From assembly GCF_006149045.1 (NCBI RefSeq), contig NZ_VBSN01000027.1:930001-994000 (forward strand): a stretch of DNA of 64,000 nt. The letters run 5' to 3'. Below are positions 8,629 through 17,160 of the stretch, in pieces (position 1 is the first letter of the stretch; each line of letters opens with the position of its first letter). The position numbers were made by a program, and so were the translations under genes. This stretch comes from Dyadobacter flavalbus (lineage in GTDB: Bacteria; Bacteroidota; Bacteroidia; Cytophagales; Spirosomataceae). The notes beneath the pieces are model-generated. The model was not told the origin of the DNA, made no database searches, and saw only the letters and a program-made list of their open reading frames with translations.

Positions 8629-9624
8629 TTAAACCACAAACGGCTTGATTACCCTTGCATTATGTTTTTTAAGGTGTACAAACAGCTTGTTCAGCATGTC
8701 ATCATCGTGATAAATACCGATAATTGTACCGCCGGAGCCTGCAAATTTCGCTGATGCACCGCACGATCTGGCAGCGTTGATCAGCCTTTTGTTGGATTCC
8801 GGAACATTGTAGATTTTGCAGCGCAGGTCAAAATTTTCATTCATAAGTGCATGCAAATCGTCTGCCCGGCCTTCCAGAAGGGCTTTTTTTCCGTCTTCGG
8901 CCTTTTGTGCGATTTGTCCAAGCACATCAATGACGTCTTGTTCTCCACGGTCGTAACGTGTCCGCACGTCGCTGTGCACCTTTCCCGAAACCTTGCTGAG
9001 ATTGGTATTGTAGGCTACGTACAATTTGGGAAGCAGTGCCGGATTGATGCGTTCGTACAAGCCATGTCCTTTCTGCTCGATCATGGCTTTATCGAAATCC
9101 ATATAAACACAGCCTTCGTAGCACTGAATGACGCGGTCTTGTAACCCGGCGGTAATTCCGAGTTCTTCAGTTTCGGTAATCATGACAAGCTGGGGAAGAA
9201 ATTCAAGCGGAATTTCAACCTTGTAAAACTGCATCAATGCCCTGAACAGCGCAACGACAATCGCACTGGATCCGGACATGCCCACCTGGCGCGGAATAGA
9301 CGAACGGTAACGTACCGTAAAATTCCGGTTTGGCAGCCGTATTCCCTGTTCTTCGCAGTAGTCGCCGAATTTTTTTATACCCGCCTTGATCAGCGGAATT
9401 CCGCCGTTATAGCCAAGCATGCTAACCGAATCGCGCAGATGAAAAATGCTTCTGAATGTACTTACATCCTGAGGCTGAGATTCAATATGAAGTTCCGGCG
9501 ATTCATAAAGCGAAATGGAAGCACCAAAATTCCTGACAGAAATGGAGATCGTTTTTCCGTAAAAACCATCCGATGGATTGCCTAATAACCCGGCCCGGGC
9601 ATAAGCACGTGTTTCAATAATCAA
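8629..9624 (-). CDS. Glucuronokinase-like GHMP sugar kinase
   Basis: 331 residues from a TTG start at 9624, chosen because the frame upstream (a GTG at 9669) lies inside a strong promoter and is non-conserved. The GHMP ATP loop is RQVGMSGSSAIVVAL, about residues 112-126 from this start. The C-terminal motif is AKFAGSGGTIIG. The opening RAYARAGLLGNPSDGFYGKT, together with MITETEELGITAGLQDRVIQ and SGKVHSDVRTRYDRGE, resembles plant glucuronokinase as I remember it more than galactokinase or mevalonate kinase. Such an enzyme would phosphorylate D-glucuronate at C1. The next gene is galU, which could supply the uridylyl step to UDP-glucuronate. The kinase superfamily is certain. The glucuronate specificity is a family-based inference; heptose or fucose kinases are the main alternatives. 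Confidence 0.65.
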   Translation of the reverse strand: MIIETRAYARAGLLGNPSDGFYGKTISISVRNFGASISLYESPELHIESQPQDVSTFRSIFHLRDSVSMLGYNGGIPLIKAGIKKFGDYCEEQGIRLPNRNFTVRYRSSIPRQVGMSGSSAIVVALFRALMQFYKVEIPLEFLPQLVMITETEELGITAGLQDRVIQCYEGCVYMDFDKAMIEQKGHGLYERINPALLPKLYVAYNTNLSKVSGKVHSDVRTRYDRGEQDVIDVLGQIAQKAEDGKKALLEGRADDLHALMNENFDLRCKIYNVPESNKRLINAARSCGASAKFAGSGGTIIGIYHDDDMLNKLFVHLKKHNARVIKPFVV

Positions 9625-9642
9625 GGTGAAGTCTTTTTTGAT

Positions 9643-9671
9643 CAAAAGTAATAAACTAAAGGACGACACAA
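9643..9671 (-). promoter_or_regulatory. Promoter of the kinase-galU operon
   Basis: Minus-strand TACTTTTG (9643-9650) matches TAnnTTTG. TTG (9669-9671) lies 18 bases upstream. Transcription would start near 9636, about 12 bases before the proposed TTG start codon at 9624. Confidence 0.55.
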
Positions 9672-9720
9672 TCTGCTTTTGCCCTTACTGCAAAGGAAAA
9701 TATCCTTGCAGACATAAAAA

Positions 9721-9745
9721 AAGCGCAGACGTAGTGTCCGCGCTT
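9721..9745 (-). terminator. Terminator after yceI-like gene
   Basis: AAGCGCAGAC (9721-9730) pairs with GTCCGCGCTT (9736-9745) with one mismatch, around a five-base loop. On the minus strand it is followed by seven Ts, fitting termination of the gene ending at 9776. Confidence 0.75.
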
Positions 9746-9775
9746 TATATTTTAGGAGGAGGTTTAACGATGTAT

Positions 9776-10306
9776 TTATTGTTTGACAACCTGTATGTTG
9801 GCAATCAGCTTTACTTCGTCACCGACAACAACGCCGCCTGCTTCAGTTACTGCACTCCATTCCAGACCAAATTCCTTGCGGTTGATTTTTCCTGTGATTT
9901 CAAAACCTGATTTGTTGTTGCCGTAAAAGTCCGTCATGTTTCCGCCGTATTCGACAGCAAATTCAAACGGTTTGGTAACATGCTTCACAGTAAGATCACC
10001 TTTCAAAGTATAGCTGTCACCGCTTTTCTTCTGAAGTTTTCCTGCAAATGAAATTTTAGGATATGTTTCTGCATCAAAAAAGTCTGCTGATTTTAAATGC
10101 TCGTCGCGTTGTGCCTGATTGGTATCAATTGTCGCAACATCTGCGGAAAATTGAACAGTTGCACCGTCAAAGTCTTCTTTTTCGGATTCCACGCTTCCTT
10201 CAAATGATTTGAACGAACCTGTAACCGTAGATATTACAAGGTGCTTTACTTTAAACTGGATTTCGGAATGTGTCGGGTCAATTGCCCAGGTTGTTGTAGT
10301 TGCCAT
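9776..10306 (-). CDS. YceI family protein
   Basis: 176 residues from the ATG at 10306 (MATTTTWAIDPTHSEIQFKVKHL). The upstream ATG in frame adds a non-conserved basic tail. The beta-barrel lipocalin-like YceI fold is indicated by IDPTHSEIQFKVKHLVISTVTGSF, VDSEK-type strands, and the ending GDEVKLIANIQVV. YceI proteins bind polyisoprenoid lipids in the barrel. E. coli YceI is periplasmic, but no signal peptide is visible here, so this copy is probably cytoplasmic, as in many Bacteroidota. It is a single-gene unit with a clear terminator. A 12-bp palindrome (ATGTATATACAT, 10337-10348) sits upstream of the start. Confidence 0.88.
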   Translation of the reverse strand: MATTTTWAIDPTHSEIQFKVKHLVISTVTGSFKSFEGSVESEKEDFDGATVQFSADVATIDTNQAQRDEHLKSADFFDAETYPKISFAGKLQKKSGDSYTLKGDLTVKHVTKPFEFAVEYGGNMTDFYGNNKSGFEITGKINRKEFGLEWSAVTEAGGVVVGDEVKLIANIQVVKQ

Positions 10307-10397
10307 AGCTTGAAATTTTTTATGTAATAACATTTAATGTATATACATGTAAATTTAGGAAATAGTTCAGCTTTTAAAAAAGTTTTTAAATAAAAAA

Positions 10398-10417
10398 ATC
10401 CGGCGACCAGGCCGGAT
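10398..10417 (-). terminator. Terminator of the LolA-like gene
   Basis: ATCCGGC (10398-10404) pairs with GCCGGAT (10411-10417). On the minus strand a run of seven Ts follows. It lies 30 bases beyond the stop of the gene at 10447. Confidence 0.75.
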
Positions 10418-10446
10418 CAAAAATGATGTTCTATCTGAAAGTGTGC

Positions 10447-11178
10447 TCAGTTCGGCATTGCGAAAATGCTTTCATCAATTTTGGGGTTAACTTCCAGCGT
10501 GTTGATCCTGATGGCCATTGTGGCACCGGGCATGGCCGAAGTTGTGACTTCTGAATTAAAAGGATAATAAATGCCGTCTACCTGACGGAAATCCGATTGC
10601 GTATTTTCAGATTTGATTTCCTGGCCGTTGATGCTGGTCTGAACGATAATCTTGAGAATGTAAAAAGTATCTTTCGAGATGTAATTGATTCTTCTTATAC
10701 CGTTTTTCAAAGTCATTGTTACTTTATAAACTTTCGCGCCGGCCAGATCTTCTTCACCATACAGCGCGAGCGTATAACCTTTTTCCTTGTAATTGTACAA
10801 CCCGGTCAGATCCGTTTCCGAGATCATGGATTTTACCGCTTCTTCGGGCAAGGCAACTGCTTTTGTCTGGCCCGACATCGGGTTTATTGCCCAGCCGCTG
10901 GTTCCGTTGATTGCCTGCACAATCGTCATGCCCTGAATGACCGTTTCGCTGCGAAAACCTTTATTCTGAACGATTGTAGTTGTAATCGGAACTTTCATGT
11001 TCATAATGTCCATTTCAGCCGTAATTCTCATGCTGGACAATTTGGAAAGTTTCTCGGCTCCGCCCATGGCAGCAATGTGCTTGGAAACGATTTCATCCAG
11101 ATTCTGGGCGGAAACTGCATTTATGATTCCCAGAAAAACGAGAAACAGCAGTAATCCTGAACGATTGATTTTTTGCAT
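10447..11178 (-). CDS. Exported outer-membrane lipoprotein-sorting (LolA-like) protein
   Basis: 243 residues from the ATG at 11178, which begins a clean signal peptide (MQKINRSGLLLFLVFLGI, cleavage after VSAQ). The mature part starts LDEIVSKHIAAMGGAEKLSKL, the typical entry of Bacteroidota LolA/LolB-superfamily proteins, and continues as alternating beta strands (MNMKVPITTTIVQNKGFRSETV, YTLALYGEEDLAGAKVYKVTMTLKNG, FYILKI). It ends with a strand-rich tail and MPN. Such proteins are periplasmic and probably carry or bind lipids or lipoproteins. No partner gene adjoins, and it has its own terminator. The fold call is reasonable; a true LolA role is not shown. Confidence 0.7.
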   Translation of the reverse strand: MQKINRSGLLLFLVFLGIINAVSAQNLDEIVSKHIAAMGGAEKLSKLSSMRITAEMDIMNMKVPITTTIVQNKGFRSETVIQGMTIVQAINGTSGWAINPMSGQTKAVALPEEAVKSMISETDLTGLYNYKEKGYTLALYGEEDLAGAKVYKVTMTLKNGIRRINYISKDTFYILKIIVQTSINGQEIKSENTQSDFRQVDGIYYPFNSEVTTSAMPGATMAIRINTLEVNPKIDESIFAMPN

Positions 11179-11258
11179 AAGGTTTGATTGTTTTAGAATT
11201 GAAACTTCGAAGTGGTACAATATATTGCAGCAAACCGGTGATAAGCCGAAAAACAAAA

Positions 11259-11288
11259 AGGCGAGCAAATATGGAAATCTGCTCGCCT
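11259..11288 (-). terminator. Terminator of the atpA-atpG unit
   Basis: AGGCGAGCA (11259-11267) pairs perfectly with TGCTCGCCT (11280-11288), 22 bases beyond the atpG stop. On the minus strand it is followed by a T-rich stretch. Confidence 0.75.
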
Positions 11289-11309
11289 GAATATATTCGA
11301 TCCTGTTCG

Positions 11310-12194
11310 TTAGTTTTTCAAAGCTTCTGCTCCGCCAACAATTTCAAGGATTTCCGTCGTAATTGCTGCCTGACGGGTACGGTTATAAATCAGTTTAAGT
11401 TCTTTCAAAAGTTCCTGCGCATTTTCAGTTGCTTTGTCCATAGCTGTCATCCGCGCGCCCTGTTCAGAAGCATTGGATTCCAGAACGGATCTGTACAATT
11501 GAATTTTCAGCGATTTCGGAATCAGTTCGGAAAGAATTTCTTCTTCTGTGGGCTCAAAAATGTAATTGATTTCGGTCTTTCTTGCACTCGTTGATTTATC
11601 TTCGGATCTGATCGGAAGATACGGATCTGCATGAATGATCTGCGTGGCTACATTCTTGAATTCGTTATAAATAAGATCTACTGCATCATATCGTCCTTCC
11701 GAAAAATCTTTCATAATTTCTTCGGCAGCCTGTTTTACGGCTACAAAGTTCAGCCTTCCGAAAAGATCGGCGTAGGCGGTATGAACGGTAAAGCCGCGGC
11801 GGGACAGGGATTCAGCGCCTTTCTTGCCGATTGCAAATATTTCAACATTGCCTCTGAGAGCCTGCTGCGCATATTTTTGTTCAATCAGCTGTAAAGTCGC
11901 CTTGATAACGTTGGTATTGAATGCACCGCAAAGTCCGCGATCAGATGTTACAACGACCAACAGCACTTTTTCAACGGGGCGAACCGCTTTCAAAGGACTA
12001 TCGGATGAACTTTCTGAGCCTGCTGAAACGGTGGAAAGCATTTCACCCAGCTTCTGGGCATAAGGACGCATCTGCATGATATTGTCCTGAGCTCTGCGCA
12101 ACTTTGCTGCAGCCACCATTTTCATGGCTTTTGTGATCTGCTGGGTGGAATTAACCGATACGATACGGTTACGTACTTCTTTTAAGCTTGCCAT
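11310..12194 (-). CDS. atpG: F1F0 ATP synthase subunit gamma
   Basis: 294 residues, normal length. The N-terminal helix MASLKEVRNRIVSVNSTQQITKAMKMVAAAKLRRAQ and the C-terminal helix ARMTAMDKATENAQELLKEL...NRTRQAAITTEILEIVGGAEAL are the coiled-coil ends of the rotor shaft. The middle holds VVTSDRGLCGAFNTNV. It rotates inside the alpha3-beta3 ring and couples proton flow to ATP synthesis. It lies downstream of atpA with a 137-base gap and is closed by a strong terminator. No other ATP synthase genes are in the window. Confidence 0.97.
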   Translation of the reverse strand: MASLKEVRNRIVSVNSTQQITKAMKMVAAAKLRRAQDNIMQMRPYAQKLGEMLSTVSAGSESSSDSPLKAVRPVEKVLLVVVTSDRGLCGAFNTNVIKATLQLIEQKYAQQALRGNVEIFAIGKKGAESLSRRGFTVHTAYADLFGRLNFVAVKQAAEEIMKDFSEGRYDAVDLIYNEFKNVATQIIHADPYLPIRSEDKSTSARKTEINYIFEPTEEEILSELIPKSLKIQLYRSVLESNASEQGARMTAMDKATENAQELLKELKLIYNRTRQAAITTEILEIVGGAEALKN

Positions 12195-12331
12195 TATTTG
12201 GAAGTTTAAAGCGTTCCGACGCTGCGATTTAGTTGATAAGGTATAAAGAGAATAAAACTGGCAAAACTAAACGGTTTGAAACAAAGCATTTTGTTTTGCT
12301 CAGTCGTATTTCTTTTTTAGACAATCTTGAA

Positions 12332-13909
12332 TTAACGGTATTTTACAGCAACCTCTCTGGCTACTTTCTCAATCACATCTGTAACGCTGTTATCCAGTTT
12401 GCCGGCGCGCAAAGCTGACAAAGTTTCTTTGTGCTGTCCGCTGAGAACAGTAAGGAAATCTTTTTCAAACTCTTTAACGCGGGTAACATCGACAAGGTCA
12501 AGCAATCCTTTTGTAGATGCGTAAACGGTTGCAACCTGTTGTTCAACAGGAACCGGTGCGTACTGTGGCTGCTTCAAAACTTCCTGGTTGCGGCGTCCTC
12601 TGTCAATGGCCAATTTTGTAGCGGCATCCAGATCCGAACCGAATTTTGCAAAAGCTTCCAGTTCGCGGAATTGTGCCTGATCCAGTTTAAGTGTTCCCGA
12701 AACCTTCTTCATCGACTTGATCTGGGCATTACCTCCTACACGTGATACCGAAATACCCACGTTAATGGCCGGGCGGATACCGGAGTTGAACAAGTTCGAT
12801 TCAAGGAAAATCTGTCCGTCCGTAATCGAAATTACGTTCGTAGGAATATAGGCAGAAACGTCACCAGCCTGCGTTTCGATAATCGGAAGGGCTGTCAGCG
12901 AGCCGCCGCCTTTTACTACGCCCTGCAGTGATGGCGGAAGATCGTTCATGTTTTTTGCAATCGTATCATCTGCAATGATTTTTGCAGCACGTTCCAGAAG
13001 ACGGCTGTGCAGGTAAAATACGTCACCAGGATATGCTTCACGTCCCGGCGGGCGGCGAAGAAGCAGGGAAACTTCACGGTAAGATACAGCCTGTTTGGAA
13101 AGGTCATCATAAATAACCAGTGCGGGACGGCCGGTATCACGGAAGAATTCACCGATCGCAGCACCTGTAAATGGCGCATAGAACTGCATAGGTGATGGGT
13201 CGGAAGCACTTGCTGCAACGATAACGGTATAGTCCATTGCACCGTAACGGCGAAGCGTTGCTTCTATTCCTTTGATTGTTGAGGCTTTCTGACCACAGGC
13301 TACATAGATACAGAATACCGGTTCGCCTTTTTCAAAATATTCTCTCTGATTGATGATTGTATCAATAGCAACAGCCGTTTTGCCGGTCTGTCTGTCACCG
13401 ATAATTAATTCACGCTGTCCACGTCCGATCGGGATCATTGCATCAATCGCTTTGATTCCGGTCTGGAGCGGCTCTGTTACCGGCTGGCGGAAAATTACAC
13501 CCGGCGCTTTACGCTCAAGTGGCATTTCGTAAAGTGTACCGGAAATAGGTCCGTTTCCGTCGATAGGTTCAGCAAGTGTGTTGACAACACGTCCAACAAT
13601 TCCGTCGCCAACCTTAACCGAAGCAATTTCTTTTGTACGCTTCACAGTGGCGCCTTCCTTGATGTCGCTGAAATCGCCAAGCAATACTGCTCCGACATTA
13701 TCTTCTTCAAGGTTCAGGGCAAGGGCTTTAAGGCCAGTTTCGAAGACAAGCAGCTCACCTGCCTGTACCTGGGAAAGGCCGTAAATGCGGGCAACACCGT
13801 CACCAACCTGAAGGACTGTTCCTACTTCTTCGAGTTCTGCTTCTGATCGAGCGCCTGCAAGTTGTTCGCGCAGGATGGCCGAAACTTCATCCGGTCTAAC
13901 AGATACCAT
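12332..13909 (-). CDS. atpA: F1F0 ATP synthase subunit alpha
   Basis: 525 residues, normal length. Visible are the N-terminal crown ([14 protein letters not shown]), the P-loop [13 protein letters not shown], the alpha signature [14 protein letters not shown] and the arginine finger region within it. With beta it forms the catalytic ring in the cytoplasmic F1 head. In most bacteria atpH precedes atpA; here the upstream region instead holds a promoter and then a divergent FKBP gene, so atpA and atpG form a separate unit. The call is certain. Confidence 0.98.
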   Translation of the reverse strand: MVSVRPDEVSAILREQLAGARSEAELEEVGTVLQVGDGVARIYGLSQVQAGELLVFETGLKALALNLEEDNVGAVLLGDFSDIKEGATVKRTKEIASVKVGDGIVGRVVNTLAEPIDGNGPISGTLYEMPLERKAPGVIFRQPVTEPLQTGIKAIDAMIPIGRGQRELIIGDRQTGKTAVAIDTIINQREYFEKGEPVFCIYVACGQKASTIKGIEATLRRYGAMDYTVIVAASASDPSPMQFYAPFTGAAIGEFFRDTGRPALVIYDDLSKQAVSYREVSLLLRRPPGREAYPGDVFYLHSRLLERAAKIIADDTIAKNMNDLPPSLQGVVKGGGSLTALPIIETQAGDVSAYIPTNVISITDGQIFLESNLFNSGIRPAINVGISVSRVGGNAQIKSMKKVSGTLKLDQAQFRELEAFAKFGSDLDAATKLAIDRGRRNQEVLKQPQYAPVPVEQQVATVYASTKGLLDLVDVTRVKEFEKDFLTVLSGQHKETLSALRAGKLDNSVTDVIEKVAREVAVKYR

Positions 13910-13959
13910 AGTATAATTGACTTATTTAGAGTATAGTAGTAAGTTTTTGAAAACTGCCG

Positions 13960-13967
13960 CAAAGGTA
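13960..13967 (-). promoter_or_regulatory. Promoter -7 box of atpA
   Basis: Minus-strand TACCTTTG matches TAnnTTTG. Transcription would start near 13953, giving a leader of about 44 bases before the atpA ATG at 13909. The -33 region reads only TTTA, a weak match. Confidence 0.5.
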
Positions 13968-14197
13968 GAGTTTTATTTTGGTTAATAAAGAATGTTTTAA
14001 CTAAAACCTGTGAGATAAAATTAGATTTTTCCAAGGTTTTGCAAGGAATCACTTACCTGTCAGGCAAATAATGATTTCTTCTATATTACCGAATATTTTT
14101 AAAACTTTTTTAGGTACTAATTGTGTTTTTGTTGTAATTGAGTTCGTTAATATCATTTACGTATTCGAAATAATTTTCTTGACCATCCATTTACAGA

Positions 14198-14965
14198 ATG
14201 TACAAATTAGAAAAAACCATCTTAGCTGCCGTCATATTAGGATTTTTAGCAACAGCAGAAAGTAAAGCACAGACTATCAAAAAAACAGTAAAACCTGCCT
14301 CGACAGTAAAAAAGACAACAAAGGCAGCAGCCTCACCGGTAAAAGCAGCAACATCGTCAAGTGTACTCAAAAATCAGATGGATTCTTTGTCTGCTGCAAT
14401 CGGCGTAAGCTTTTCAAATTCCCTTACTTCTCAGGGAATCAATGAAATTAACTCTGAAGTACTTACCAAAACGATCAATGCATCGCTCAAAGGCGATAAA
14501 ACAGCTTTTACTCCGGAAGATGCAAACAAGTTTATCGGTGAATATTTTCATAAAATAAGTGCGGAAAAAGGAGCGACAGTGAGGGTGGAAGGTGAAAAGT
14601 TTTTGGAAGAAAACAAGAAAAGAGCGGGCGTAACCACAACAGAAAGCGGATTGCAGTACGAAGTAATAAAAACAGGCGATGGCCCCAAGCCAGCGGAAAC
14701 CGACAAAGTCAAAACACATTATCACGGCACCCTTACCAATGGAACGGTTTTTGACAGTTCGGTAGACCGAGGAGAACCTGTTGAATTCCCGGTTAACGGT
14801 GTGATTAAAGGATGGACAGAAGCCCTTCAGCTGATGCCCGTAGGTTCCAAATGGAAGTTGTTTATTCCTTACCAGCTGGCTTACGGAGAACGGGCTGCAG
14901 GCCCTCAGATACCGGCTTATTCAGCTTTGGTCTTTGAGGTTGAATTATTAGAAATTGTTAAATAG
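14198..14965 (+). CDS. FKBP-type peptidyl-prolyl cis-trans isomerase, exported
   Basis: 255 residues. A signal peptide (MYKLEKTILAAVILGFLATA, cleavage after SKAQ) is followed by an Ala/Lys/Thr-rich linker (about 26-65), an FKBP-N dimerisation helix region (about 70-145; MDSLSAAIGVSFSNSL) and a C-terminal FKBP domain (about 150-255; GLQYEVIKTGDG, VKTHYHGTLTNGTVFDSSVD, WTEALQLMPVGSKWKLFIP, YGERAAGPQIPAYSALVFEVELL). All the ring residues of an active FKBP (Y, F, D, W, Y) appear present. This is the FkpA/Mip layout: a periplasmic folding helper. It is 11 bases upstream of the Prc-type protease gene, pointing to a shared envelope protein quality-control role. Confidence 0.93.
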   Translation: MYKLEKTILAAVILGFLATAESKAQTIKKTVKPASTVKKTTKAAASPVKAATSSSVLKNQMDSLSAAIGVSFSNSLTSQGINEINSEVLTKTINASLKGDKTAFTPEDANKFIGEYFHKISAEKGATVRVEGEKFLEENKKRAGVTTTESGLQYEVIKTGDGPKPAETDKVKTHYHGTLTNGTVFDSSVDRGEPVEFPVNGVIKGWTEALQLMPVGSKWKLFIPYQLAYGERAAGPQIPAYSALVFEVELLEIVK

Positions 14966-14976
14966 GACGTTCAACA

Positions 14977-17097
14977 ATGAAAAAGTACTTAATCACTCTC
15001 ATTCCGGTTGTATTGCTGGGTTGGCAACGTGGCCCGGTTCAGGAAAAAGCGCTGGTGAAAACCGGGACTGAAACTTCTGTCGATGAAGACATCAAGCCGG
15101 TTGCATCCCAGTATAAGGCTGAAGAGCTGACAACCCGGATTTTGTCCAGTTATCATTACAGAAAAACCAAGCTCAATGATTCCTTGTCAGCAGCAATTTA
15201 CGACAAGTACATTGATGCAATCGATCACGGGAAGCTGTATTACCTTGCTTCCGACATTAATGAGTTTGACAAGTACAAAGATTCTTTTGACGATTATCTT
15301 CAGAAAAGAGAGTTGGATGTTCCTTTTCAGATTTATAACGTGTTCAGAAAACGCTTCAAGGAAAGAAGCGAATACATTCAGACATTGCTGAAAAAGCCGG
15401 AACCTTTCGACTATACGGTGGACGAATCCATGAACACCGATCGTGAAAAAGCGGCCTGGGCAAAAAGTGCAGATGAGCTGAACGATACATGGCGCAAGTA
15501 CCTGAAAAGCGAAGCGCTTGACCTGAAACTGTCCGGAAAAGCGGATACTGCAGTTGTTTCAACATTGCGTGACCGTTACAAAAACCGTGACCGCGCGCTC
15601 GGAAGAATTCGTACGGAACAGGTTTTCCAGATGTTTATGAATGCTTATGCGGAATCCATGGACCCGCATACAAGTTATATGGCACCTACTTCGGCTGATC
15701 GTTTCAAGCAGGAAATAAGCCAGTCGCTGGAAGGAATCGGGGCAATTCTGCGTGAAGAAGACAATTACATCAAAATCGTAGAGGTAATTCCCGGCGGTCC
15801 GGCTTTCAAAGGCAAGCAGCTTAAGAAAGAAGACAAGATTGTGGCCGTTGCACAGGGTGATGAGGGTAAAATGGTTGATATCATCGGATGGTTTGTCGAT
15901 GATGCCGTTAAGCTGATCAAAGGCCCGAAATCAACCGTAGTTCGTTTGCAGGTTATTTCTGCCGATGCAATTCCCGGATCTACGCCGAAAGAATACCGCC
16001 TGGTCCGTGAAAAAATCAAACTGGAAGAACAGCGTGCCAAAAGCGAGATCGTTTCAGTTACCAATGCCAACAAAGTTTACAAAATCGGTGTAATTGATGT
16101 TCCGTTGTTCTATCGTGATTTTGAAGGCGCACAGCATAAAGAAAAAGAATTTTCAAGCACGACGCGTGATGTTCAGAAACTGATCACGGAATTGCAGGCT
16201 TCCAACGTGGAAGGCATTGTCATTGACCTTCGTAACAACGGCGGCGGTTCTTTGACAGAAGCGGTTTCGCTTACCGGTTTGTTTATTAACAGAGGCCCGG
16301 TTGTTCAGGTAAAAGAAGGTCCCGGCGAAGTGGAAGTGCAATCCGATAACGATCCGAGTATTGCTTACGACGGCCCGCTGGCTGTTATGGTAAACCGTTT
16401 CAGTGCATCTGCATCCGAAATATTTGCAGCTGCCATTCAGGATTACAAACGCGGCATCATTGTTGGTGAACAGACTTACGGAAAAGGAACGGTACAAACG
16501 CTGATTGATCTGAATCAATGGGTTCCGAAAGAAACCGAACAGCTTGGACAAGTGAAGCTGACCGTTGCGAAATTTTACCGTATCAATGGAAGCAGCACCC
16601 AATTAAAAGGCGTGATGCCGGATATGGAACTGCCGACTGCTTTTAAAGTGAACGAGTATGGTGAAGGTTCGCAGCCAAGTGCATTGCCTTGGGATCAGAT
16701 TGCTTCATCCAAGTACGAGCTGACCAATAACGTTAATCCGAAAATTGTTGATCAGCTTCGTGACAAATACAAGCAACGCCTAAAAACGGACGAAGAATTG
16801 AAAACGCTTGTAAAAACACTGGATGAGTTTAAGGAAGCGCGTGAAAACAAGGTTGTTTCTCTTCAGGAATCCAAGCGTAAGCTGGAACGTGACGAAGCCG
16901 AGAAAAAAAGAGCGGCGATGAAGCAGCTTGGTGAAGATACAACGGATGGAGACGAAGAAGAGACAGATTCCAAAACTGCCGAAGCACCTAAGGATAAAAA
17001 GAAGAAAGACGTTTATCTGACGGAAACTGGCCGTATTCTTGCGGATCTGATCGTATTGTCCAAGGAACCAAGTCTGGCCGGAGCCAAGAAAAAATAG
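14977..17097 (+). CDS. prc: Carboxy-terminal processing (tail-specific) protease, S41 family
   Basis: 706 residues, the long Prc/Tsp form. A short N-terminal hydrophobic segment suggests export. An N-terminal Prc helical domain follows (about 45-240; YLASDINEFDKYKD, SMDPHTSYMAP), then a PDZ domain (about 245-340; GIGAILREEDNYIKIVEVIPGGPA), then the S41 core with SASASEIFAA (Ser478) and TYGKGTVQT (Lys503). The 25-residue spacing of Ser and Lys is that of the known dyad. A charged KRKLERDEAEKKRAA helix and an acidic linker lie near the C-terminus. It cuts proteins from unfolded C-terminal tails in the periplasm. It forms an operon with the FKBP gene and ends in a strong terminator. Confidence 0.95.
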   Translation: MKKYLITLIPVVLLGWQRGPVQEKALVKTGTETSVDEDIKPVASQYKAEELTTRILSSYHYRKTKLNDSLSAAIYDKYIDAIDHGKLYYLASDINEFDKYKDSFDDYLQKRELDVPFQIYNVFRKRFKERSEYIQTLLKKPEPFDYTVDESMNTDREKAAWAKSADELNDTWRKYLKSEALDLKLSGKADTAVVSTLRDRYKNRDRALGRIRTEQVFQMFMNAYAESMDPHTSYMAPTSADRFKQEISQSLEGIGAILREEDNYIKIVEVIPGGPAFKGKQLKKEDKIVAVAQGDEGKMVDIIGWFVDDAVKLIKGPKSTVVRLQVISADAIPGSTPKEYRLVREKIKLEEQRAKSEIVSVTNANKVYKIGVIDVPLFYRDFEGAQHKEKEFSSTTRDVQKLITELQASNVEGIVIDLRNNGGGSLTEAVSLTGLFINRGPVVQVKEGPGEVEVQSDNDPSIAYDGPLAVMVNRFSASASEIFAAAIQDYKRGIIVGEQTYGKGTVQTLIDLNQWVPKETEQLGQVKLTVAKFYRINGSSTQLKGVMPDMELPTAFKVNEYGEGSQPSALPWDQIASSKYELTNNVNPKIVDQLRDKYKQRLKTDEELKTLVKTLDEFKEARENKVVSLQESKRKLERDEAEKKRAAMKQLGEDTTDGDEEETDSKTAEAPKDKKKKDVYLTETGRILADLIVLSKEPSLAGAKKK

Positions 17098-17115
17098 TTA
17101 GTAACAAATAGGAAT

Positions 17116-17150
17116 AAAAGCACGGGTTGGTTTCTGATCCGTGCTTTTTT
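17116..17150 (+). terminator. Rho-independent terminator after prc
   Basis: AAAAGCACGG (17116-17125) pairs with CCGTGCTTTT (17139-17148), followed by further Ts on the plus strand. It also separates prc from the convergent nucleoside hydrolase gene. Confidence 0.85.
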
Positions 17151-17160
17151 ATTTCCCGGT

